Assembly (NCBI GenBank): GCA_022566975.1
Contig: JADFHV010000057.1
Location: 1-9,922 of the forward strand
Length of the DNA stretch: 9,922 bases
Reading direction: 5' to 3'
From: Chloroflexota bacterium
GTDB lineage: Bacteria > Chloroflexota > Dehalococcoidia > SAR202 > UBA11138
Below the pieces are notes generated by a model, which saw only the letters and a list, made by a program, of their open reading frames with translations, had not been told where the DNA came from and made no database searches. A program made the position numbers and the translations under genes. Position 1 is the first letter of the stretch, and each line of letters opens with the position of its first letter. Of the stretch, positions 1 to 6,257 are shown piece after piece.

Positions 1-1292
1 AGTTCTCGCTCGGTGAGGGCCCGGCGCAGACACTGCACCACGCCAGGAGGCAGGTCTCCACACCGGCCTGGTCACCCGATGGCCGTTCCATCGCCTTCCT
101 CTCCTCTACCTGGAGCGACCGAGGATCGGTGGGTGGCGGAGTCTTCGTGATTGCCGCCGATGGCGGTGAGGCGCGCGAGCTCAGCGCGGACCACGCCGTA
201 AGTGCGACGTGGCTGGAGTGGTCCGACGACAGCCTGCGTCTGGTGACCGCCGCTCATGAGCAGGGCTCAGTCGGTCTGGCCGAGATCGACGTCGCTTCGG
301 GCAAACGTCGCTCACTGTGGCGCGCCGAGGCTGCCCTTGCCGAGACAAGCTGGCAACAGTTCAGCCGCGATGCAGACGGGAACATCGCGGTGGTAATGGA
401 GGACGACAGCAGGCCCAGGGACGTCTGGCTGGCTGCCCGTAGTGCCGACGAGTTGGCCTGGACGCAGCTCACCCGTCTCCACCCCCAGGCGAGCGAGCTC
501 TCCCTGGGTCCGGTCGAGACGGTCCACTGGAAGGGGGCTGACGGCTGGGAGATGCAGGGCCTTCTGGTCCGGCCTCCGATGGCGTCTTCGACAGACAGGC
601 TGCCCCTGGTCACGCTGGTGCACGGGGGGCCGACGTCCGTCCATGCCCACCGGTATCTGGGCGGTTCGGGTTGGCCTCAGCTACTCGCCGCTCACGGCAT
701 GGCGGTGTTCCTGCCCAACCCAAGAGGCAGCACCGGGTGGGGCCTGGAGTTCGCTGAGAGCAACATCGGCGACATGGGCGGGAAGGACTGGGAGGACATC
801 AGGCTGGGGATAGACCACCTCGTCGAGCGGGGCCTCGCGGACCCGGACAGCCTGGGCATCGCCGGATGGAGCTACGGGGGGTTCATGACGGCATGGGCTA
901 TAACCCAGGTCGACATGTTCAAGGCGGCGATGATGGGGGCGGGAATCTCGGACTGGCGCAGCTTCCACGGAAAATCGTACCTGTGCGCCTGGGACAAGCT
1001 TTACTACGGAGACGCGGATCCCTGGGACCCGGATGGGGTGTATGCGACCTTCTCGCCCATCAACTACGTCAGACGCGTCAAGACCCCGACCCTGATTCTG
1101 CACGGCGAGAAAGACGAGGACGTGCCGGTGGAGCAGGCGTACCTGTTCCATCGCGCCTTGACCGATCTCGGGGTGGAGACCGAGCTTGTCGTATACCCGA
1201 GAGAGCCGCACGGGGCCAGGGAGCGCAACCACGTTGTGGACCTCAACCGGCGCATCGTCGATTGGTTCGGAAAACATCTTGTGAAGGCGTAG
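1..1292 (+). CDS. S9 family (prolyl oligopeptidase-type) serine peptidase, 5' truncated
   Basis: The open frame enters from the left edge (first full codon at base 3) and ends with TAG at 1290-1292, so about 429 C-terminal residues are visible. The GTG at 129 is internal: upstream codons still read TPAWSPDGRSIAFLSS, a blade motif of the WD40-like (PD40) propeller found before the catalytic domain in S9 peptidases. The alpha/beta-hydrolase domain follows: oxyanion-hole HGGP, nucleophile in GWSYGGF (Ser codon 870-872), acid in HGEKDEDVP (Asp codon 1113-1115) and base in YPREPHG (His codon 1209-1211). The triad is therefore complete and the enzyme is probably active. Family members cleave short peptides after Pro or remove acylated N-terminal residues (the S9C acylaminoacyl-peptidase branch looks closest). 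Such proteins usually have 600-700 residues, so roughly 200 or more lie outside the window. No signal peptide can be judged. Substrate specificity is inference. Confidence 0.93.
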   Translation, partial: FSLGEGPAQTLHHARRQVSTPAWSPDGRSIAFLSSTWSDRGSVGGGVFVIAADGGEARELSADHAVSATWLEWSDDSLRLVTAAHEQGSVGLAEIDVASGKRRSLWRAEAALAETSWQQFSRDADGNIAVVMEDDSRPRDVWLAARSADELAWTQLTRLHPQASELSLGPVETVHWKGADGWEMQGLLVRPPMASSTDRLPLVTLVHGGPTSVHAHRYLGGSGWPQLLAAHGMAVFLPNPRGSTGWGLEFAESNIGDMGGKDWEDIRLGIDHLVERGLADPDSLGIAGWSYGGFMTAWAITQVDMFKAAMMGAGISDWRSFHGKSYLCAWDKLYYGDADPWDPDGVYATFSPINYVRRVKTPTLILHGEKDEDVPVEQAYLFHRALTDLGVETELVVYPREPHGARERNHVVDLNRRIVDWFGKHLVKA

Positions 1293-1330
1293 CGCCCGTC
1301 GAGCAACCCTGAGGGCAGCAAGGGCGGACC

Positions 1331-1342
1331 GTCATTCTGAGC
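1331..1342 (+). repeat. 12-base match to the repeat at 7708
   Basis: GTCATTCTGAGC here is identical to the first 12 bases of the longer repeat at 7708-7733; the two diverge after that. It lies in the 143-base gap between the peptidase and the cytochrome gene, just before the predicted -35 box. It could be half of a palindromic repeat or chance; the exact length of the match favours a degenerate repeat copy. Confidence 0.4.
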
Positions 1343-1345
1343 GGA

Positions 1346-1374
1346 TTGACGCGATAATTCGCCCGTGCTAGAGT
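1346..1374 (+). promoter_or_regulatory. Predicted sigma-70-type promoter for the cytochrome c gene
   Basis: TTGACG (1346-1351) and TAGAGT (1369-1374) are separated by exactly 17 bases, and TGC (1366-1368) gives an extended -10. Predicted transcription starts near 1381, leaving an untranslated leader of about 55 bases before the ATG at 1436. No operator is evident. This is the best-formed promoter in the window, but it is a sequence-pattern call only. Confidence 0.5.
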
Positions 1375-1435
1375 CTGCACCGGGTCTCAGGACCAGCTCT
1401 GGATCGCATCTTCTGCCACGAAAGGCCGTTCCTGC

Positions 1436-2329
1436 ATGAAGAGAGTCCTGAAGTGGGTCGGTATCAGTATAGGCGGCCTCGTAGGCCTGCTCGTCGTCCT
1501 GGTCGTCGTGCTCATCGTCCTGGGCACGACGTTGCGGCTGAACAAGACCTATGACATTGAAGTGGCCGCCATCCCCATACCCACCGACGCCGAGAGCATC
1601 GCTCGCGGCAGACACATAGCCGAGTCCTACGGCCTTTGTGTCGAGTGCCATGGCGACGACCTGGGCGGTGACATATTGGCAGAGGACGCGCTGTTCGGTA
1701 AGCTGGCCCCCAGCAACCTCACGACCGGACTGGGCGGCAAGGGAGGCGAATACACCGACCTCACCTTCGTTCGCGCCATCAGGCACGGCATCGGCAGTGA
1801 CGGGAAGCCTCTGGTCATCATGCCATCGCAGTATTTCTACAAGTTCAGCGACGACGACGTTGGGGCCATAGTCGCCTATCTCAAGAGTCTGCCGCCCGTG
1901 GACAACGAGGATGCAGATACCAGCCTCGGGCCTCTGGGAAGAATCATCTCGCTTTTCGACTCGGAGATACTGGCCGCCCGGATAATAGACCACGAGGCTA
2001 CACGGCCGGCCACCCCGCCCGTCGGGGTGACGAAGGAGTACGGGGAGTACCTCACCACCCTGTGCTCCGTTTGCCACGGCGAGCATCTCTCCGGCGGCGA
2101 GGTACCGGACCCGGATTCGCCTCTCGCGCCGAACCTCACGCTACTCACACGCGCGAGGTGGTCCGAGCAGGACTTCTTCACCGCGCTTCGGACCGGTGTC
2201 ACGCGGTCCGGGAAGCAGCTGGACCCCGAGTTCATGCCGTGGGAAAGCCTGGGCAAGATGACGGACGACGAGCTCGGCGCCGTCTGGCTGTTCCTCAGCT
2301 CGCTGGAGTCGAGGGAGTTCGGGAAGTAG
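1436..2329 (+). CDS. Membrane-anchored dihaem cytochrome c
   Basis: This 297-residue protein has an N-terminal hydrophobic segment (about residues 7-31, rich in Leu and Val after MKRVLKW) that looks like an uncleaved signal anchor, with the rest outside the membrane. Two class I-type cytochrome c domains follow. The first has CVECH (C68, C71, H72) and a likely axial Met129 in IMPSQ. The second has CSVCH (C210, C213, H214) and a likely Met267 in FMPWE. Each domain ends with the usual helix (DDDVGAIVAYLKSL and DDELGAVWLFLSSL). It probably transfers electrons to a terminal oxidase or from a periplasmic dehydrogenase; no partner is encoded nearby. The ATG at 1436 follows a weak GAAAGG ribosome site about 10 bases upstream and gives a sensible anchor. 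It converges with the amidohydrolase gene across 59 bases, where I saw only a weak GCCG-GCAT-CGGC stem and no T-run. Confidence 0.93.
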   Translation: MKRVLKWVGISIGGLVGLLVVLVVVLIVLGTTLRLNKTYDIEVAAIPIPTDAESIARGRHIAESYGLCVECHGDDLGGDILAEDALFGKLAPSNLTTGLGGKGGEYTDLTFVRAIRHGIGSDGKPLVIMPSQYFYKFSDDDVGAIVAYLKSLPPVDNEDADTSLGPLGRIISLFDSEILAARIIDHEATRPATPPVGVTKEYGEYLTTLCSVCHGEHLSGGEVPDPDSPLAPNLTLLTRARWSEQDFFTALRTGVTRSGKQLDPEFMPWESLGKMTDDELGAVWLFLSSLESREFGK

Positions 2330-2388
2330 TTCCCCTCGCCGGCATCGGCTGGAACGTCTACACCCGGCCCAGAACACGGGGGACCTCG

Positions 2389-3621
2389 CTAGACCAGGAC
2401 CTCCCCGTTCCGCTTGACCACACTCCCCCGCTTCACGATGGTGTCTACGCTGTGCAGGGCCCTGATGTCCGCCAGCGGGTCGCCGTTGACCACCACCACG
2501 TCGGCGTCCTTGCCGGGCTCCAGTGTCCCCGTCTCGTCAAGAATCCCCAGGCAGTCCGCGGAGGTCTTCGTGGAGCTTACTATGGCCTCCATCGGGGAGA
2601 CGCCCAGGCAATCGACCATGACCTCCGGGATGTAGGCGAAATCGTCGAAGCGGGCGTTGGTCATGCCCGAGTCCATGCCCGTGACGAACTTGACCCCGCG
2701 GTCCCACATGTCCCGCAGTATCTCGAACCGCCGCTCAGGGTCGCGCTCCGCCGCGCGCTGCCGCGCTCTCTCGGGGTCTCGAAGCCGGGTTAGGCGCACC
2801 AGGGCCAGCGTCGGGTCCACGAACAGGCCCTTCTCGGCGATCATGTCCGCTACGCCTGTGTCGTAGTCGTACATCTCCTCCGGGTCTTCAGCGAGCCAGC
2901 TGCAGTGGATCAGGTTGTGGACGCCCGCCTCCGCGCAGTTGCGCACGCCTGCGGAGGCGTGGCAGTGTGCCGCCACGCGCAGGTTGAGCCTCTCCGCATC
3001 CTTGACCGCTGCGCGTAGCGTCTCTACGGGGTACTGGGGGGCCCTGATGTTCGTGCCGGGCGTGAAACCGCCCCCCGTGGACATTATCTTGATGCAGTCG
3101 GCGCCCTGCTTGAACTGGCGCCTGATGGCCTGGACGACCTCCTCCTGCGTATCGGCCTCCGTGCCGAACATGTTGCAATGGCCGCCCGTTGTCGTAATGG
3201 GGGTCCCGGCGACAAGCAGGCGCGGTCCAGGGATGATGCCGTCGCGGATAGCCTGTTTGATGGGAAAGGCGACCTGGTTCTTGCTGCCCAGGTCACGCAT
3301 GGTCGTGACGCCCGAAGTCAACGCCGCCCTGACGGCCTGGACGCCTCTCATCAGAAGCGTCTCGTCGCTCTCGGTCGTCACGTGCCGGTACGCGTCAGTC
3401 TCCGCGCTGCAATGTATATGGGAGTGCATCTCGATGAAGCCCGGCATGATCGTGCAGCCACTCGCCTCGATAACCTCCACGCCGTCTCCGGACGCGACCT
3501 GAAGCTCGTCCTGCGTGCCCACCGCAGTGATCTTCCCGTCTTCGACGATCAACTCGGCGTTGACGATGGGAGCGGCCCCCGTGCCGTCGATGAGTCTGTC
3601 CGCCTTCAAGACAAGCTTCAT
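2389..3621 (-). CDS. Metal-dependent amidohydrolase (imidazolonepropionase/Xaa-Pro dipeptidase-like)
   Basis: This 410-residue protein has the amidohydrolase-superfamily layout: an N-terminal beta sandwich strand set (KADRLIDGTG), a TIM barrel and a C-terminal return to the sandwich (GTLEPGKDADVVVVNGDPL). Metal and catalytic residues are visible in order: HxH in PGFIEMHSHIH (H66, H68), a candidate carbamylated Lys in DCIKIMSTGG (K178), His in AAHCHA (H219), His in NLIHCSW (H239) and the catalytic Asp in GMDSG (D317). This matches the COG1228-type group, whose members hydrolyse cyclic amides, N-acyl amino acids or Xaa-Pro dipeptides; the true substrate cannot be read from sequence. The ATG is preceded by AGGAGGA with 7-base spacing, the strongest ribosome site on this strand. 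It is the last gene of a three-gene minus-strand series, 216 repeat-filled bases downstream of the ureohydrolase, so cotranscription is uncertain. Confidence 0.92.
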   Translation of the reverse strand: MKLVLKADRLIDGTGAAPIVNAELIVEDGKITAVGTQDELQVASGDGVEVIEASGCTIMPGFIEMHSHIHCSAETDAYRHVTTESDETLLMRGVQAVRAALTSGVTTMRDLGSKNQVAFPIKQAIRDGIIPGPRLLVAGTPITTTGGHCNMFGTEADTQEEVVQAIRRQFKQGADCIKIMSTGGGFTPGTNIRAPQYPVETLRAAVKDAERLNLRVAAHCHASAGVRNCAEAGVHNLIHCSWLAEDPEEMYDYDTGVADMIAEKGLFVDPTLALVRLTRLRDPERARQRAAERDPERRFEILRDMWDRGVKFVTGMDSGMTNARFDDFAYIPEVMVDCLGVSPMEAIVSSTKTSADCLGILDETGTLEPGKDADVVVVNGDPLADIRALHSVDTIVKRGSVVKRNGEVLV

Positions 3622-3680
3622 ATGGTGGTCCTCCTAGCAGGGTGCTGAATCCCGACGGGTCGGGACGACCATTCCCCTGA

Positions 3681-3727
3681 CCCCCTTTCCTTCGGCTGAC
3701 TCAGGACAGGCCTGGCCAGGAAGGGGG
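3681..3727. repeat. 24-base palindrome interrupted by a 23-base REP-like element
   Basis: CCCCCTT (3681-3687) and CCTGGCCAGG followed by AAGGGGG (3711-3727) together make a perfect 24-base palindrome once bases 3688-3710 are removed. The extra 23 bases hold the short element CTTCG...CTCAG..CAGGC (3690-3711 including one shared base), which also occurs at 8089-8110 in the opposite orientation with 16 of 22 bases identical. The geometry suggests insertion of the short element into an older palindrome. Confidence 0.55.
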
Positions 3728-3738
3728 AATAATTTGTA

Positions 3739-3782
3739 TCTGAGGGGCACCCTCAGACTCCCGGCAAAGGGGCTCTGCCCCT
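3739..3782 (-). terminator. Tandem hairpins downstream of the ureohydrolase gene
   Basis: Reading on the minus strand after the stop at 3838, a 6-bp stem with a 3-base loop (3768-3782, AGGGGC arms) is followed by an 8-bp stem with a 3-base loop (3739-3757, TCTGAGGG arms). The sequence then continues into an AT-rich stretch, ATACAAATTATT. The stems could act as an intrinsic terminator for the ureohydrolase transcript, but the T-run is broken and both hairpins belong to the composite repeat, so termination may be a side effect. Confidence 0.35.
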
Positions 3783-3837
3783 CTGCACACCCCATATCTC
3801 ATCAGCCTCCCAAGGGTGGCCGTCCCGACGGGCTCCT

Positions 3838-4824
3838 CTATCGGCCTCGACGGCGCGCTATCCAACGGGGCCGGCTGCATATCCGGCCAAGAAATTCAAG
3901 GATAGTGTGAGCGGCCAGATACGACGTGATGCCCGTCCCGACGTCGAGCTGTGGGTTGACCTCCACCAGATCGAATCCGACGATCTCGGCATGATCGGCC
4001 AGGGCGAACAGCGTGTCGCGCAGCTCCGCGTAGCTCATCCCGTTGGGCTCGGCCGACACGCACCCGGGGATCAGCGGCATGTCGAGGACATCGATGTCTA
4101 TGCTTACGTAGCAGCGGGCGTCCCGAGGCAGCGCCTCCGCTATCCCGGCGGGCCCGAGACTATAGAACTCCTCCATGGTCACCACGCGGTTCCCATCGCT
4201 CTTTGAGTCCTCTATGTCCGACTGCCGGCCGCGCAGGCTCCGGATGCCGACCTGGGTCAGACTCTCAACGTGCGACATATGGTGGATGTGACGAAAGGCG
4301 TGGCTGTTGGTGAACTCGTAGCCGTGCATGAACGGCGAGTAGTCTATGTGGGCGTCGAAGTGGACTACGTGCAGTGGCTCTTTGTAGGCTCGTACGACAG
4401 GGAAGCTGATGGCGTGGTCTCCGCCCAGGACGACGGGCAACGCACCACGGTCGAGTACTTTCTCTGTCAGCGTCGTGATGTTGCGAAAGGTGTCTTCCAC
4501 GTTGGTCGGCAGGATGTTGGCATCGCCCACGTCCACCAGCCGGCCGTTCGTTAGCTCGTATTCGAGGAACATCTCTCCGGCCCGTGGGTCATAGTAGCCC
4601 CTGTCGCCGAAGCGCAGCGAATGCTCGCGGATTCCGCGGGGGCCGAATCGAGAGCCCGGTTGGAAGGGCGAGCCTTCGTCCGTTGGGGCTCCCATGATGG
4701 CGACGTCGGCGTCCAGACTATCCAGGTCCGTGCATATCGGCGCCCTCAGAAACGAGGGGATGCCTACGAAGGGATACACCTGCGACGCCGGGTCGGCCTG
4801 CTTGGCCTTTTCGTCCTCTGGCAC
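3838..4824 (-). CDS. Ureohydrolase, agmatinase/arginase family
   Basis: This 328-residue protein hydrolyses the guanidino group of a small substrate to urea, judged by the full binuclear manganese signature: GGDHAIS (H137), FDAHIDYS (D157, H159, D161) and SIDIDVLD (D243, D245), with E288 in EVNPQLD. The length suits agmatinases and related guanidino-acid hydrolases. Two positions differ from typical agmatinases: DM replaces the usual DP after the last aspartate (DVLDMPLIPG), and the substrate loop reads NSHAFRH rather than the common SHG-type. Guanidinobutyrate or another guanidino acid is therefore as possible as agmatine. The start is GTG at 4824; GAGGAG lies 6 bases upstream on the minus strand, and an N-terminus of about 20 polar residues precedes the conserved fold. 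The C-terminus is unusually Arg-rich (RPRWIARRRGR). It sits between the threonine dehydrogenase and amidohydrolase genes, in the same direction as both. Confidence 0.9.
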   Translation of the reverse strand: MPEDEKAKQADPASQVYPFVGIPSFLRAPICTDLDSLDADVAIMGAPTDEGSPFQPGSRFGPRGIREHSLRFGDRGYYDPRAGEMFLEYELTNGRLVDVGDANILPTNVEDTFRNITTLTEKVLDRGALPVVLGGDHAISFPVVRAYKEPLHVVHFDAHIDYSPFMHGYEFTNSHAFRHIHHMSHVESLTQVGIRSLRGRQSDIEDSKSDGNRVVTMEEFYSLGPAGIAEALPRDARCYVSIDIDVLDMPLIPGCVSAEPNGMSYAELRDTLFALADHAEIVGFDLVEVNPQLDVGTGITSYLAAHTILEFLGRICSRPRWIARRRGR

Positions 4825-4880
4825 GGCGGTCTCCTCTGGACCTTCCTAGTGTTCTGTCAACGCTGTTGTGATTCGTGAGC

Positions 4881-4967
4881 CTTCCCCCCCATCTCAATCT
4901 TCCCCCTCAAGGGGGAAGAGGTATTATCCTCTCCCCCGGTTCCGCGGGGGAGAGTTAGAGAGGGGGT
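4881..4967. repeat. BIME-like inverted pair of hairpin units
   Basis: Two related units face each other across a 9-base AT-rich linker (about 4920-4928). Unit 2 (4929-4967, + strand) is a 10-bp stem CTCTCCCCCG with a 6-base loop, followed by TTAGAGAGGGGG. Unit 1 (4881-4919, read on the - strand) is a stem of at least 8 bp (CTTCCCCC arms, 4-base loop) followed by ATTGAGATGGGGG. Both have the same plan: a C-rich/G-rich hairpin, then a purine tail ending in a G-run. Such head-to-head pairs resemble bacterial interspersed mosaic elements. The block lies between the end of the threonine dehydrogenase gene and the start of the ureohydrolase gene and could affect mRNA stability between them. Confidence 0.6.
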
Positions 4968-4989
4968 CTGACGATGCTCGAAGCCTGCA

Positions 4990-5003
4990 TATCACTTGTG
5001 ATA
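4990..5003. promoter_or_regulatory. Short perfect dyad TATCAC-TT-GTGATA
   Basis: This 14-base inverted repeat lies 29 bases beyond the threonine dehydrogenase stop codon and about 165 bases upstream of the ureohydrolase start. Its size fits a transcription-factor operator or a small 3' stem. No T-run follows on the minus strand, so a terminator role is doubtful, and no matching second site was seen. Confidence 0.25.
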
Positions 5004-5031
5004 GAGCACTTGGACCTAATCAACCAGCGTT

Positions 5032-5994
5032 TTAAGCTTCCGCGGCCAGCTTCTTCCCCAGGTTCTCCAGCATGTCGTCCACCATAGCGAGCAGGTCGTA
5101 CTCGGGTGCCCAGCCCCACTCCTCCCTGGCGGCTGTGTCGTCCAGGGAGTCGGGCCACGAGTCCGCGATGGACTGCCGCAGGGGATCGATCTCGTAGTCC
5201 ATCGTAAACCCGGGCAGCCGGGACCTGATGGCCTCGCCCAGCTCCTCGGGTGTGAAGCTCAACGCGTTGACGTTGAAGTCGGCGTGGTGTTTGAGTCCGG
5301 CCAGGTCCGCCTCGGCCACACCTATCAGCGCGTTTATGGCGTCGGGCATGTGCATGATCGGCAGACGGGTATCGGGACGGAGATAACAGCGGTAGAAGCT
5401 CTCGCGGAGGGCGCCGTAGAAGATAGCCACCGCGTAGTCCGTGGTGCCGGCCGTAGGCTCCGTCTTCCAGCTCACCAGCCCGGGCAGCCGGACTCCCCTG
5501 ACGTCCACGCCCACCTTCAGGGAGTAGTAGTTTCCCATCAGCTCCCCGAAGACCTTGGAGATTCCATAGGTCGTCGTCGGCTTCTGGACCGTATCGTTTG
5601 GCGCGGGGTCTCTCGGCGTCTCGTCTCCGAACGCCGCGATGGAGCTGGGGACCACGACGCGCTCGATCCCGTTGCTCGCCGCCGCCTCCAGCACGTTGAA
5701 GAGGCCGTCGATATTCACCACGTGGGCGCGCTGCCGGTCCTCCTCGGCCAGGGCCGACAGGACGGAGCTCATATGGAACAGGGTGTCTATCTTGTACTCC
5801 TTCATGGCTCCGTCCACCTGGGCGAAGTCCGTGACGTCGACGGTCGTGCAGGGTCCCGAGTCCTGGACGTCCTGGGGAAGCGGGGTCTCATACGCCGCCG
5901 CCACGACGTTTTCGGCTCCGTACCTCTCCCTCAGCGCGGGCACTAGGTCCGAGCCGATTTGGCCGGCTGCTCCGGTTACCAGGACTCTTTTCAT
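5032..5994 (-). CDS. tdh: L-threonine 3-dehydrogenase, SDR (NAD-dependent epimerase-like) type
   Basis: This 320-residue extended SDR has the NAD motif GAAGQIG (G8, G11, G14), the catalytic serine region VPSSIAAFG (S117/S118) and YGISK (Y143, K147). The downstream signature GTTDYAV, followed by RPDTRLPIMHMPDAI, SFTPEELG and QSIADSWPDSLDD, is the pattern I know from the short-chain threonine dehydrogenases of archaea, some bacteria and animals; it separates them from sugar epimerases. It should oxidise L-threonine with NAD+ to 2-amino-3-ketobutyrate in the cytoplasm. The usual partner, 2-amino-3-ketobutyrate CoA ligase (kbl), is not in this window. The ATG at 5994 is preceded by GGTGGAG with 7-base spacing. 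It is the first of three collinear minus-strand genes and is divergent from the hydroxyacyl-CoA dehydrogenase gene. Confidence 0.88.
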   Translation of the reverse strand: MKRVLVTGAAGQIGSDLVPALRERYGAENVVAAAYETPLPQDVQDSGPCTTVDVTDFAQVDGAMKEYKIDTLFHMSSVLSALAEEDRQRAHVVNIDGLFNVLEAAASNGIERVVVPSSIAAFGDETPRDPAPNDTVQKPTTTYGISKVFGELMGNYYSLKVGVDVRGVRLPGLVSWKTEPTAGTTDYAVAIFYGALRESFYRCYLRPDTRLPIMHMPDAINALIGVAEADLAGLKHHADFNVNALSFTPEELGEAIRSRLPGFTMDYEIDPLRQSIADSWPDSLDDTAAREEWGWAPEYDLLAMVDDMLENLGKKLAAEA

Positions 5995-6087
5995 CGGATC
6001 ACTCCACCTGTGGTTAGGCAGCCACGATCACTCCCTGAACGTACTCGGCCGACGACCGGGCTGCCCTCGTCTGAAATGTGCTGAGAT

Positions 6088-6117
6088 ATAGTAAACCAGC
6101 CGGCACGCCCCTGTCGC
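6088..6117 (-). promoter_or_regulatory. Weak candidate promoter for the threonine dehydrogenase gene
   Basis: On the minus strand GCGACA (6117-6112) and TACTAT (6093-6088) are 18 bases apart, in the most AT-rich patch of the divergent region. The -35 box matches the consensus only in GACA, so the call is tentative. The predicted leader is about 85 bases. Confidence 0.28.
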
Positions 6118-6137
6118 GCCTCATGCCGGGCCAACGT

Positions 6138-6185
6138 CGTACGTACGGTCCCGCTGATCGAGAGATCATAGGGCCGTGGTAAGAT
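6138..6185 (+). promoter_or_regulatory. Extended -10 with two upstream dyads before the acyl-CoA dehydrogenase-like gene
   Basis: TGG followed by TAAGAT (6177-6185) is a good extended -10 box, about 70 bases before the ATG at 6258; there is no convincing -35 box at the right distance. Two dyads lie just upstream: the palindrome CGTACGTACG (6138-6147) and TGATC-GAGA-GATCA (6155-6168), the latter covering the expected -35 position. A regulator binding there could repress or activate. This is inferred from position alone. Confidence 0.33.
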
Positions 6186-6257
6186 TGGGGGCGCTCCTGC
6201 AGGCCGCTGGCAGCGCCATCGGGCTCGTGCCGGAGACGAGCCGCCAAGGAGACACTG

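Larger units (their letters stand above)
3650..3832. mobile_element. MITE-like composite palindromic element
   Basis: This non-coding block fills most of the gap between the amidohydrolase and ureohydrolase genes. Its edges carry related sequences: TCCCGACGGG occurs at 3650-3659 and again at 3823-3832, and GTCGGGACGACC (3659-3670) matches the reverse complement of GGCCGTCCCGAC (3818-3829) at 11 of 12 positions. Inside are an interrupted 24-base palindrome (3681-3727), a hairpin with 8-bp arms (3739-3757) and one with 6-bp arms (3768-3782). It encodes no protein. The terminal repeats and internal hairpins suggest a non-autonomous element mobilised in trans. It could equally be a cluster of independent palindromic repeats, and no target-site duplication is certain. 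Confidence 0.4.

Noticed and set aside
129..131. GTG as the true start of the peptidase gene
   Set aside because: In-frame codons upstream to the window edge encode a recognisable propeller blade (SPDGRSIAFLSS), so the gene begins outside the window.
1064..2086. Long open frame on the minus strand (340 codons) across the peptidase and cytochrome genes
   Set aside because: It lies opposite two genes with clear catalytic and haem-binding motifs, its translation shows no recognisable domain, and long antisense frames are expected in GC-rich DNA.
2330..2388. Intrinsic terminator between the convergent cytochrome and amidohydrolase genes
   Set aside because: Only a 4-bp GCCG/CGGC stem was found, with no T-run on either strand.
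3650..3832. CRISPR array
   Set aside because: Repeats differ from each other, are not evenly spaced, and there are no uniform spacers or cas genes.
4855..4860. TTGACA on the minus strand, a perfect -35 box close to the ureohydrolase gene
   Set aside because: Nothing like a -10 box occurs 16-18 bases downstream; that position falls on the ribosome-binding site and start codon.
4923..4928. GATAAT on the minus strand as a -10 box for the ureohydrolase gene
   Set aside because: The matching -35 position falls within a GC-rich repeat stem with no resemblance to the consensus; the AT-rich patch is better explained as the linker between two repeat units.
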